DNA of 8,417 nt. It comes from Caldiserica bacterium UBA4822 (GTDB lineage Bacteria; Caldisericota; Caldisericia; Cryosericales; Cryosericaceae). Of the stretch, positions 1 through 5,928 are shown piece by piece (the first letter of the stretch is position 1; every line of letters starts with the position of its first letter). Made by a program: the position numbers and the translations under genes. The notes beneath the pieces were generated by a model that saw only the letters and a list, made by a program, of their open reading frames with translations, was not told where the DNA came from and did not search any database. The DNA lies in the NCBI GenBank assembly GCA_002402295.1, contig DHFO01000015.1:1-8417 (forward strand), given 5' to 3'.

Positions 1-113
1 AGGTGCCGGAAGACAAGGTTTTTTTCAAGCTCATCGATGTACGCGCCCAGAGGGGTCGTGTACCAGCTGTCATATGTGTCGGCCCTGCTGTCGAACAACG
101 GTTCGTCGGCCAT
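1..113 (-). CDS. Class I SAM-dependent methyltransferase, N-terminal fragment (runs off left edge)
   Basis: Reading the minus strand from an ATG at 113-111 gives 37 open codons that continue past the left edge. The start is supported by AGGAGG (complement of 120-125) six bases upstream. The peptide begins MADEPLFDSRADTYDSWY and continues through a TTPLGAYIDELEKNLVF segment. This matches the usual opening of type-11 class I methyltransferases: an F-(D/N)-x-R-A-x-x-Y-D-x-W stretch, then a short helix ahead of the SAM-binding glycine loop. The SAM-binding motif lies outside the window, so the assignment rests on the N-terminal pattern alone and the substrate cannot be inferred. It is read in the same direction as nfnAB but lies 157 bases beyond nfnB, so it may have its own promoter. 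Confidence 0.6.
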   Translation of the reverse strand, partial: MADEPLFDSRADTYDSWYTTPLGAYIDELEKNLVFRH

Positions 114-148
114 GTCCGGCCTCCTTGAAAGAATCCTCTCTGCTTCAT

Positions 149-161
149 TGTCTGCCAGACA
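149..161. repeat. Short perfect palindrome upstream of the methyltransferase-like gene
   Basis: TGTCTG-C-CAGACA is a perfect inverted repeat with six-base arms and a one-base centre. It lies 36-48 bases upstream of the start codon at 113. On the minus strand a weak promoter-like pair overlaps it (TTGCAT, 16-base spacer, GACAAT), so it could be a repressor operator. The promoter match is poor (3/6 and 4/6), and a dyad this short can occur by chance. Confidence 0.25.
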
Positions 162-191
162 CGCGTGAATGCAAGCCAGAAACACCCCGAC

Positions 192-222
192 GTGCTGTGG
201 AACGCAGGACAGCACGGCTGTC
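192..222 (-). terminator. Overlapping inverted repeats downstream of nfnB; possible weak terminator
   Basis: Two hairpins share one arm. One is GTGCTGT (192-198) with ACAGCAC (209-215) and a ten-base loop. The other is GACAGC (208-213) with GCTGTC (217-222) and a three-base loop. Both cannot form in one molecule. They begin about 50 bases past the nfnB stop on the minus strand. No proper U-run follows (the minus strand reads GTCGGGGTGTTTCTGG after the outer hairpin), so intrinsic termination would be weak. They may simply be incidental structure between nfnB and the methyltransferase-like gene. Confidence 0.25.
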
Positions 223-270
223 GCCTGTGCGCAGAGCGTGGATGGCCTGGGCGGAGTTGCTGGTCTTCTG

Positions 271-1695
271 TCAGCCTGATACCGCGCTGCGGGAGGACAG
301 GTAGGCATGGATGGCACGCGCCGCCTTACGTCCCTGGCCCATCGCGAGAATCACTGTCGCCGCCCCGAGGACGATGTCTCCGCCAGCGAAAACGCCTGGC
401 ACAGACGTCTCCATCGTGTCTTCGTTTGTCACGATGCCGCCATGCTGGTTGACCTGCAGGCCAGGCAGAGCAGCTGGAATCAGCGGATTCGGGTTGTTGC
501 CGATTGCGACGACGACCACATCGGCGGGCACGTTGCTCGTCTGGCCCGCGATGGGTAGAGGGCGCCTGCGCCCAGAGGCGTCCGGTTCGCCCAGCTGCAT
601 CTTCTGCACCGTGAGGCCCGTGACCCACCCGTCGGTTCCCCCGAGAATCTCGAGAGGGTTCTCCAGAAAGTGAAACTCGACTCCTTCCTGGGTTGCATGG
701 TGGTATTCCTCTTTGCGCGCGGGCATCTCCTGCTCGGAACGGCGGTAAATGACCATGACACGGTGAGCCCCCAGTCGCAGGGCAGTACGTGCCGAGTCCA
801 TGGCTACATTGCCTCCTCCCAGAACTGCGACCGACCTTCCCCGTAGAATGGGTGTATCCGAGTCTTCGTCGTAGGCGTGCATGAGATTCGCACGCGTCAG
901 GTATTCGTTTGCAGAATACACACCCAGCAGATTCTCCCCTGGAATGTGCAGGAAGTTGGGCAACCCAGCTCCACTGCCGACGAAGACCGCGTCATACGTG
1001 TGGCGGACCTCGTCGATGGTCAGGGACTTGCCGATGACCGTATTGTACTGGAAGTTGACGCCGAGGCGGGTGAGGTTTGCCACCTCCGCGTCGACGATCT
1101 CCTTGGGAAGCCGAAACTCCGGAATGCCATACGCCAGAACCCCGCCCGGCTTATGTAGTGCCTCAAAGACAGTGACAATATAACCAAGTTTGGCAAGATC
1201 GCCTGCCACGGTTAGACCCGCCGGACCACTGCCGATGACCGCGACTCGCTTTTCTGTAGCAGGCGGCAGCCGGGGAACGACGGCAGCATGATGCTCACGT
1301 TCCCAGTCGGCGAGGAATCGTTCGAGCTTGCCAATCTGGACTGCCTGGCCAATGTCCTTGTGGCTCTTGCCCACCGTACAGTTCTCCTGACACTGCTCTT
1401 CCTGGGGACAGACACGTCCACAGATGGCCGGGAGCAGGTTCGTCTCCTTGATGATGGCAATGCCGGACGCTTCGTCGCCGGCTTCGACTGCCCTGATGAA
1501 TTCTGGAATGCGCACACCCACCGGGCAACCTTCGACGCATGGCTGGTTGGCACAGTGCAGACACCGCTGTGCCTCGGTCCTGGCCATTTCGGGAGTAAAG
1601 CCCAAGGGGACCTCGCGAACGTTGTGAATACGTTCAGCTGGCTCCTGCTCTGGCATTGCCACAGGTGGAATCTTGAGACGTTCAGCGTTTGTCAT
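271..1695 (-). CDS. nfnB: NfnB: large subunit of NADH-dependent reduced ferredoxin:NADP+ oxidoreductase (GltD-like flavoprotein)
   Basis: This 474-residue cytoplasmic flavoprotein has the GltD / dihydropyrimidine dehydrogenase N-terminal fold. Eight cysteines in two clusters (C45-x2-C48-x4-C53-x3-C57 and C92-x3-C96-x5-C102-x3-C106) fit two [4Fe-4S] centres. An FAD Rossmann motif, VIGSGPAG, is at 153-160; an NADP-binding VLGGGNVAMD at 291-300 is followed by the RRS-x-EMPAR segment at 318-327; the second FAD motif, VFAGGDIVLG, is at 435-444. The length is normal. Automated pipelines often call such proteins glutamate synthase small subunit. The adjacent NfnA partner and the absence of a GltB gene in the window favour NfnB, which with NfnA couples NADH and reduced ferredoxin oxidation to reduction of two NADP+. 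The ATG start has GGAGG nine bases upstream and overlaps the nfnA stop as ATGA, implying translational coupling. Confidence 0.88.
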   Translation of the reverse strand: MTNAERLKIPPVAMPEQEPAERIHNVREVPLGFTPEMARTEAQRCLHCANQPCVEGCPVGVRIPEFIRAVEAGDEASGIAIIKETNLLPAICGRVCPQEEQCQENCTVGKSHKDIGQAVQIGKLERFLADWEREHHAAVVPRLPPATEKRVAVIGSGPAGLTVAGDLAKLGYIVTVFEALHKPGGVLAYGIPEFRLPKEIVDAEVANLTRLGVNFQYNTVIGKSLTIDEVRHTYDAVFVGSGAGLPNFLHIPGENLLGVYSANEYLTRANLMHAYDEDSDTPILRGRSVAVLGGGNVAMDSARTALRLGAHRVMVIYRRSEQEMPARKEEYHHATQEGVEFHFLENPLEILGGTDGWVTGLTVQKMQLGEPDASGRRRPLPIAGQTSNVPADVVVVAIGNNPNPLIPAALPGLQVNQHGGIVTNEDTMETSVPGVFAGGDIVLGAATVILAMGQGRKAARAIHAYLSSRSAVSG

Positions 1696-2549
1696 GCTGA
1701 GGTTCCTCCATCGAGGCCAATGCGGCAGACGTGATCAAACCGCTCCGCAGCGGCCTGTTCTGCAGTTCTGTAGGTCCCGAGTCTGCGAATGAGGGTATCC
1801 CAGTCCACCTGGTGCGCATCGAACTCGGGTCCGTCAATACAGGCGAACTTGACGTCGCCACCGACAACGACGCGACAACAACCACACATGCCGGTGCCAT
1901 CGACCATGATGGGGTTCAGTGACGCCATCGTAGGGATGCCAAGCTCCTTGGTCAGCATGGATGTGAACTTCATCATGAGGGGCGGACCGATGACGACGGC
2001 CTGGTCAATGCGGTGGCCGGACTGCACCAGCGTGCGGACAGCGTCGGTGACGACCCCCTTCGTACCGCGCGAACCGTCATCGGTCGTGATGAACAACTCA
2101 TCACTGACACTGCGCATCTCATCCTCCAGGATCAGCAGTTCTCGTGTCCGTGCCCCGAGAACTGTGATAATGCGATTTCGCGCTTCCCGCATTCCACGCG
2201 CGATGGGGTACAGGGGTGCAGTACCAATGCCACCGCCGACGCAGAGGACCGTTCCGTAGCGCTGGATGCGGGTTGGCTTGCCAAGTGGTCCGACAACGTC
2301 GTGCAGGCTGTCTCCCGGATTCAGCATAGCCATTTGGCGCGTGGTCTTGCCCACCGCCTGTACGATGAGCGTGATGGTTCCCATTTCCGGGTCGGCGTCT
2401 GCAATCGTGAGCGGAATGCGTTCTCCCCGGTCAGACACCCGGATGATGACGAACTGCCCGGGTCTGCGATGCGCGGCAACCAACGGCGCGTCCACAACAT
2501 ACCTCGTGACGTTCGGTCCCAGTTGCTCCTTGGTACGAATCGTATTCAT
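1692..2549 (-). CDS. nfnA: NfnA: small FAD / [2Fe-2S] subunit of NADH-dependent reduced ferredoxin:NADP+ oxidoreductase
   Basis: This 285-residue protein belongs to the ferredoxin-NADP reductase / dihydroorotate dehydrogenase electron-transfer subunit (PyrK-like) family. An N-terminal beta-barrel holds the FAD-binding RIPLTIAD motif (44-51). A nucleotide-binding VLCVGGGIGTAPLYP segment (101-115) follows, and a C-terminal [2Fe-2S] site has C222, C224, C225 and C237 in the pattern DGTGMCGCCRV...FACIDGPEFDAH. D217 sits just before the cysteines, and in characterised Nfn an aspartate has been described as one cluster ligand. Annotations often read 'sulfide/dihydroorotate dehydrogenase-like FAD/NAD-binding protein'. 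Nfn is the better call because the next gene is its partner flavoprotein and no pyrD is present. The ATG at 2549 is preceded by AAGGGG (complement of 2555-2560) at five-base spacing. It is the first gene of the minus-strand operon. Confidence 0.88.
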   Translation of the reverse strand: MNTIRTKEQLGPNVTRYVVDAPLVAAHRRPGQFVIIRVSDRGERIPLTIADADPEMGTITLIVQAVGKTTRQMAMLNPGDSLHDVVGPLGKPTRIQRYGTVLCVGGGIGTAPLYPIARGMREARNRIITVLGARTRELLILEDEMRSVSDELFITTDDGSRGTKGVVTDAVRTLVQSGHRIDQAVVIGPPLMMKFTSMLTKELGIPTMASLNPIMVDGTGMCGCCRVVVGGDVKFACIDGPEFDAHQVDWDTLIRRLGTYRTAEQAAAERFDHVCRIGLDGGTSA

Positions 2550-2581
2550 ACATGCCCCTTGGTTTTCTGTCAGTCATGCCC

Positions 2582-2611
2582 AGAATAGTATAGCCGGATT
2601 GTGTTCAGCAA
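2582..2611 (-). promoter_or_regulatory. Candidate promoter of nfnAB
   Basis: On the minus strand a -10-like TATACT (complement of 2587-2592, 5/6 to consensus) lies 37-42 bases upstream of the nfnA start, giving a leader of about 30 bases. No good -35 box sits at standard spacing. TTGCTG (complement of 2606-2611) fits better with TATTCT (2582-2587) at 18 bases. The location is sensible because the region is divergent, but the exact boxes are uncertain. Confidence 0.35.
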
Positions 2612-2621
2612 GTCGTCGCGA

Positions 2622-2650
2622 TTGCAGTTAGGCTGCATTTGTCGTATAAC
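2622..2650 (+). promoter_or_regulatory. Candidate sigma-70-type promoter of the betaine-type transporter operon
   Basis: TTGCAG (2622-2627) and TATAAC (2645-2650) are separated by exactly 17 bases. The -10 matches consensus at 5/6 and the -35 at 3/6 (TTG). Transcription would start near 2657, leaving a short leader with GGAG (2660-2663) seven bases before the ATG at 2671. It sits back to back with the candidate nfnAB promoter. Confidence 0.45.
2623..2637. repeat. Operator-like inverted repeat overlapping the -35 and spacer of the transporter promoter
   Basis: TGCAG-TTAGG-CTGCA is a perfect five-base-arm inverted repeat whose half-site centres are ten bases apart, about one helical turn. It covers most of the candidate -35 box and the first part of the spacer, where a repressor would block RNA polymerase. 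The arms are short, so chance is possible. No regulator gene is present in the window. Confidence 0.25.
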
Positions 2651-2670
2651 CTACTGCACGGAGAAAAGTC

Positions 2671-3336
2671 ATGACAGGGACATTCATTGCGGGATACGGG
2701 GCGGAACTGGTTCGGCGCACCCTTCAGCATGTGGCCATGGTGACCGTGGCTACCATACTGGCGACCATCATCGGCGTGGTGCTCGGAATCTCTGTTTCCG
2801 GACATGACCGAGCAGCCCGATGGGTCATTGGTGCCGCGTCCGTTCTGTTCACTATTCCCTCCCTGGCACTCTTTGCCCTGCTCGTGGTGGCCCTAGCTCC
2901 CGTTGGACAGGGCACGGGTAACGTCCCCGCAGTGACTGCACTGACCTTGTACTCGATTCTTCCTGTCGTGCGCAACACCTGGGTCGCTCTCCGCCAAGTC
3001 GACCCCTCCATGGTGCAGGTAGCAGAGGGAATCGGAATGACTCCCCGTCAGACACTGCTCAGCGTAAAGCTGCCTCTTTCGCTTCCGATGATCATGGCTG
3101 GCATCCGTCATGCTGCTGTCATGGATGTCGGGATGGGAACAATTGCTACCCTCATTGGAGGAGGAGGGCTCGGCTACTTTGTCTTCGAAGGCATCGCCCG
3201 GGCGGACCGTTCCATGGTCCTTGCGGGAACGGTGGTCATTAGCCTTCTTGGCCTCGGTGTAAACGCGGGACTGCTCGGAGCCGAGAACCGGCTGGCGCGG
3301 GGGATGCATCACAGGAGGGGACAGACCCTTGATTGA
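2671..3336 (+). CDS. ABC transporter permease, glycine betaine/choline/carnitine type (OpuCB / YehY-like)
   Basis: This 221-residue inner-membrane protein has about five hydrophobic segments (roughly 20-42, 52-77, 86-103, 150-171 and 183-204). It has the permease cytoplasmic loop that contacts the ATPase: AEGIGMTPRQTLLSVKLPLS at 118-137, the EAA motif with its conserved glycine. The T-I-P-S-L-A-L segment (61-67) and the GGGGLG-x-x-V/I-F-E-G stretch (163-174) are characteristic of the OpuB/OpuC and YehW/YehY permeases. It likely forms half of the heterodimeric channel with the second permease at 4348-4995, importing a quaternary ammonium compatible solute. The ATG at 2671 has GGAG at seven-base spacing. 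Its end overlaps the ATPase start by eight bases. It is the promoter-proximal gene of the operon. The exact substrate cannot be read from sequence. Confidence 0.85.
   Translation: MTGTFIAGYGAELVRRTLQHVAMVTVATILATIIGVVLGISVSGHDRAARWVIGAASVLFTIPSLALFALLVVALAPVGQGTGNVPAVTALTLYSILPVVRNTWVALRQVDPSMVQVAEGIGMTPRQTLLSVKLPLSLPMIMAGIRHAAVMDVGMGTIATLIGGGGLGYFVFEGIARADRSMVLAGTVVISLLGLGVNAGLLGAENRLARGMHHRRGQTLD
3313..3331 (+). promoter_or_regulatory. Ribosome binding site that fixes a TTG start for the ATPase
   Basis: AGGAGG (3313-3318, followed by GG) lies ten bases before TTG at 3329-3331. Starting there gives MIELNAVTKRYG, the standard opening of this ATPase family. No ATG lies nearby in frame, so TTG is the natural start. 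The site is inside the end of the upstream permease gene, indicating coupled translation. Confidence 0.7.
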
Positions 3337-4087
3337 ACTCAACGCAGTCACAAAACGTTACGGGGATAAGACAGCTGTCGATCGCCTGACGGTCACCATA
3401 CCCGACCGGGCTGTCACAATCCTGCTTGGTCCGTCGGGTTGTGGCAAGACAACCACCCTCAAGATGATAAACAGGCTCATCGAGCCGACAGGTGGAGACA
3501 TTCGCATCGACGGACACAGCATCGCCGCCATGGATCCGATAGCGCTGAGGCGCAGCATCGGGTACGTTATCCAGGAGACCGGCCTGTTTCCTCACTACAC
3601 TGTGGAAGGGAACATCGCAGTTGTTCCACGCCTGCTTGGATGGGATAGGAAGCGTATCCGGGCAAGGACGGATGAGCTACTGGAGCTCGTGAATCTGAAG
3701 GCGGCGGAATATCGCGACCGATACCCGAACGAGCTGTCCGGGGGCGAGCGCCAGCGGGTGGGTGTCGCCCGTGCTCTTGCGGCGGACCCCGCCGTACTGC
3801 TCATGGATGAGCCATTCGGCGCTATCGACCCCATTAACCGGCGCAGCCTGCAGGACTTTTTCCTCGGTCTTCAGAGTGACCTTCGTCGGACTGTGGTGTT
3901 TGTTACGCACGACATCGGAGAGGCAGTGAAACTCGGGGACAACATTGCCATCATGCGCGACGGCCATCTCGTACAGATGGACACGACGCACGAACTGCTG
4001 GAGCACCCGGCTAATGCCTTCGTGACGGAACTTCTTGGTGTGACGCGCTCAACAGAGCAGGCGCCGTTGTCTCGTGCAGCCCGCTAA
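3329..4087 (+). CDS. ABC transporter ATP-binding protein, OpuCA / YehX-like, lacking the fused CBS tail
   Basis: This 252-residue cytoplasmic ATPase energises the importer. All core motifs are intact: Walker A GPSGCGKTT (34-42), Q-loop at Q82 in IQETGLFPHYTV, signature LSGGERQRVGVARAL (136-150), Walker B VLLMDEPFGAID (156-167), and H-loop H194 in VTHDIGEA. The QETGLFPH and TVEGNIAVVP segments are typical of OpuCA/YehX-type proteins. OpuCA-type ATPases usually run well beyond 300 residues because of C-terminal CBS domains. This one stops at TAA 4085-4087, right after the nucleotide-binding domain and a short linker. The same frame stays open after that stop into a CBS-like segment (4133-4351). 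The start is TTG with a strong AGGAGG upstream, overlapping the first permease by eight bases. Confidence 0.88.
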   Translation: MIELNAVTKRYGDKTAVDRLTVTIPDRAVTILLGPSGCGKTTTLKMINRLIEPTGGDIRIDGHSIAAMDPIALRRSIGYVIQETGLFPHYTVEGNIAVVPRLLGWDRKRIRARTDELLELVNLKAAEYRDRYPNELSGGERQRVGVARALAADPAVLLMDEPFGAIDPINRRSLQDFFLGLQSDLRRTVVFVTHDIGEAVKLGDNIAIMRDGHLVQMDTTHELLEHPANAFVTELLGVTRSTEQAPLSRAAR

Positions 4088-4132
4088 GTCGATACTTCGC
4101 TTGTTGTTCTCAAAAACGGAAACACCATCAGA

Positions 4133-4351
4133 ATGTACGTTGAACAGGATCGACTGGTTGTGTGTGACGACCCGGGTGAGGAAGTGTATATCTTCGAGAC
4201 CGTCAGCGGCAATGCGACCTCCCTGGAGGTGGCCAGGACGTTGCTGGCATCTGGCAGCAAGCGGGCCATTGTGGTCGACCGGGACACCGGTGTTCTGGGG
4301 ACCTTGAGTGTACTCATGCTTGTGCGCATCATGGAGCGAGTCCTGCTGTGA
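4133..4351 (+). CDS. Small protein resembling a single CBS domain, in frame with the upstream ATPase
   Basis: This 72-residue product has a C-terminal part (about 21-68) that reads like one CBS motif: an ETVSGNAT-S strand/turn, helix SLEVARTLLASG (30-41), KRAIVVDRDTGVLG (43-56) matching the CBS 'VVD-x-dG-x-l-G' core, then TLSVLMLVRIM. CBS domains on osmolyte ABC ATPases sense ionic strength or nucleotides and gate transport, so a regulatory subunit role is inferred. It shares the frame of the preceding ATPase, separated by one TAA and 15 sense codons. It may therefore be a split-off tail or a domain reached by readthrough. The ATG at 4133 is the first in-frame start after the TAA but has only a weak GGA at 4118. 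Its end overlaps the next permease start as GTGA. Only one CBS motif is present, so it would need to pair or dimerise. The N-terminal 20 residues are not recognised. Confidence 0.62.
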   Translation: MYVEQDRLVVCDDPGEEVYIFETVSGNATSLEVARTLLASGSKRAIVVDRDTGVLGTLSVLMLVRIMERVLL

Positions 4352-4995
4352 GTGCGTTCCGCTATCTAGCCCAGAACTGGCCCGAAGTAAGTACCAAGAT
4401 TGCTCAGCACCTGTCCATCGTGGGCGCAGCCGTCCCGGTGTCCCTGGTGAGCGGTCTGGTCTTAGGGATTCTGTTTACCCGTCCGAGACTGAAGCGAGTT
4501 GCTCAGGCACTGGTTGGCATTACCGGCGCGGCCCAGGCAATCCCGAGCATTGCTGTCATCGCTCTCATCTTTGTGTACACAGGAATCGGCGCTCGGACGG
4601 CGGTCATTGCACTGTCCCTCTATGGGGTTGTGCCTATTCTCTTCAACGTTGTCTCGGCCCTCCTTCTGGTTCCCGCGGAGATGCAGGAAGCCGGCATGGG
4701 TGTCGGCATGACTCCAATTCAGGTCCTGGTCCACGTAGAACTTCCCCTTGCTGCCCAGTCGATCATGACGGGGCTGCGTACCACGGTAACGCTGGACATT
4801 TCGACAGCGACTGTTGCGTCGGTGGTTGGCGCGGGAGGCCTGGGAGACATCATCTTCGTCGGTCTCAGTGTTGTGCGGCCCGACATGATTGTCGCGGGCA
4901 CACTGCTTGTCGCAGGATTGGCAATCCTGTCCGATGTGGGGTTGGCGCTTGTGCAGAGAAGAATAGTTCCCCGCGGTCTTCTACATGTACCCTAG
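4348..4995 (+). CDS. Second ABC transporter permease, glycine betaine/choline/carnitine type (OpuCD / YehW-like)
   Basis: This 215-residue integral membrane protein has hydrophobic segments near 23-43, 52-79, 82-108, 148-170 and 180-202. The ATPase-contact loop is QEAGMGVGMTPIQVLVHVEL at 113-132, followed by PLAAQSIMTGL. The AAQAIPSIAVIAL (61-73) and VGAGGLGDIIFVGL (160-173) stretches are family hallmarks and parallel those of the first permease, so the two probably form a heterodimer. The start is GTG at 4348, overlapping the CBS-like gene stop by four bases. The only Shine-Dalgarno-like sequence is GGAG (4333-4336), somewhat distant, which suggests translational coupling. Its stop codon TAG (4993-4995) overlaps the ribosome binding site of the next gene. 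Confidence 0.86.
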   Translation: MSAFRYLAQNWPEVSTKIAQHLSIVGAAVPVSLVSGLVLGILFTRPRLKRVAQALVGITGAAQAIPSIAVIALIFVYTGIGARTAVIALSLYGVVPILFNVVSALLLVPAEMQEAGMGVGMTPIQVLVHVELPLAAQSIMTGLRTTVTLDISTATVASVVGAGGLGDIIFVGLSVVRPDMIVAGTLLVAGLAILSDVGLALVQRRIVPRGLLHVP

Positions 4996-5004
4996 GAGGT
5001 TTCC

Positions 5005-5910
5005 ATGCGTCGATGTGCTGCTCTTGTTCTCGTCGCCGTACTTGTCACCACTGTAGGCCTCAGCGGCTGTTCTTCGCCGCAGGGCAAGTCCATCACCATC
5101 GCCAGTAAGGACTTTACCGAAGGCTATGTCCTGACATCCCTGGTCGCTGGGCTCCTTCGAAATGCAGGGTTCACAGTCAATGAGAAGGCAGGGATGAAGA
5201 CGCTCATCATCCGTACCGCCCTTCTTTCCAAGCAGATTGACGCCTACGTGGAATTCACGGGGACAGCATGGACAACTCATCTCAAGCAGACAGAGCTCAT
5301 CCGTGACCCGGTCCAGCTGTTCGACGCCGTTCGCAGAATGGACCTTGCGGACAATGGGATAGACTGGGTGTCACGAATCGATTTCAACGATACCTATGCT
5401 CTGGCAATCAGACCGGCCGATGTGGCAAAGTTCGGGAACTCCATTTCCAGTCTCGCAGCCTATGTGGCTGGCCACCCGGATGCGCCGCTGTTTGCCGTCA
5501 ATGCCGAGTTCTACCAGCGCCCCGATGGGTTCCCGGCGCTCACTGCGTTCTATGGTATGTCGATTTCATCCAGCCGCGTCAAGATCATGGACGCAGGCCT
5601 GACCTATCAGGCGCTGAGCGATGGTCAGGTCGACGTTGCCATGGTATATGCCACGGACGGGCTGCTCAGGAAATTCGGCCTGACGGTGCTGAAGGACGAC
5701 AAGTCATTCTTCCCACCGTACAATCCCGCGCTGTGCATCCAGAAGGATGTGCTCGCCAGATACCCGGAGATTCCCGATATTCTTGCTCCCCTCACCACGA
5801 AGTTGACAACGGAGGATATCATTGATTTGAACTACGCCGTGGTTGTGGAGGGTCGATCTCCTCAAACGGCGGCCGACCAGTTTCTGAAAGAGAAGGGATT
5901 GGTCCAGTAA
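5005..5910 (+). CDS. Solute-binding lipoprotein of the betaine-type ABC importer (OpuCC / OsmF-like)
   Basis: This 301-residue protein has a lipoprotein signal: positive MRR, a hydrophobic stretch (5-18), then lipobox LSGC with the acylated cysteine at 22. The mature part starts with ITIASKDFTEGYVL (30-43), matching the 'I-x-SK-x-FTE' opening of OpuAC/OpuCC/OsmF binding proteins. It continues with IDAYVEFTGTAW (78-89) and ends with the FFPPYNPAL segment (235-243) and a VVVEGRSPQTAADQFLKEKGL tail typical of the family. It would capture a quaternary ammonium compound outside the membrane and deliver it to the two permeases. The start ATG has AGGAGGT (4994-5000) four bases upstream. The specific ligand cannot be read confidently because the aromatic cage residues would need structural alignment. 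It is the last gene of the importer set; no terminator follows. Confidence 0.88.
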   Translation: MRRCAALVLVAVLVTTVGLSGCSSPQGKSITIASKDFTEGYVLTSLVAGLLRNAGFTVNEKAGMKTLIIRTALLSKQIDAYVEFTGTAWTTHLKQTELIRDPVQLFDAVRRMDLADNGIDWVSRIDFNDTYALAIRPADVAKFGNSISSLAAYVAGHPDAPLFAVNAEFYQRPDGFPALTAFYGMSISSSRVKIMDAGLTYQALSDGQVDVAMVYATDGLLRKFGLTVLKDDKSFFPPYNPALCIQKDVLARYPEIPDILAPLTTKLTTEDIIDLNYAVVVEGRSPQTAADQFLKEKGLVQ

Positions 5911-5928
5911 ATGGAAGTGAACAGGTGA
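5911..5928 (+). other. Five-codon mini-ORF linking the binding-protein gene to moxR
   Basis: Directly after the TAA at 5908-5910 an ATG opens MEVNR, which ends with TGA at 5926-5928. That TGA overlaps the GTG start of the MoxR gene as GTGA, so ribosomes could be handed over. The mini-ORF has no strong ribosome binding site of its own, and its bases also supply the GGAAG used by moxR. It may be incidental. Confidence 0.2.

Noticed and set aside
74..452. Plus-strand open frames at the left edge (74-304, 165-452)
   Set aside because: They overlap the methyltransferase-like start and the nfnB end on the other strand, have arginine/cysteine-rich composition and lack a convincing ribosome binding site.
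271..1695. Glutamate synthase small subunit (GltD) as the product name
   Set aside because: The fold is shared, but the directly coupled partner is an NfnA-type FAD/[2Fe-2S] protein and no large GltB subunit is present in the window, so NfnB fits better.
1692..2549. PyrK, the dihydroorotate dehydrogenase electron-transfer subunit
   Set aside because: The domain is homologous, but no pyrD or other pyrimidine gene is adjacent and the partner is a GltD-like flavoprotein.
4084..4332. Minus-strand 82-codon frame opposite the CBS-like gene
   Set aside because: The plus-strand product has a CBS-like core and overlaps the permease start in operon fashion; the antisense frame has no such support.
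4308..5108. 266-codon plus-strand open frame
   Set aside because: It is cysteine-, serine- and arginine-rich with no motif and lies entirely over the second permease and binding-protein genes in another frame, so it is a shadow of high-GC coding sequence.
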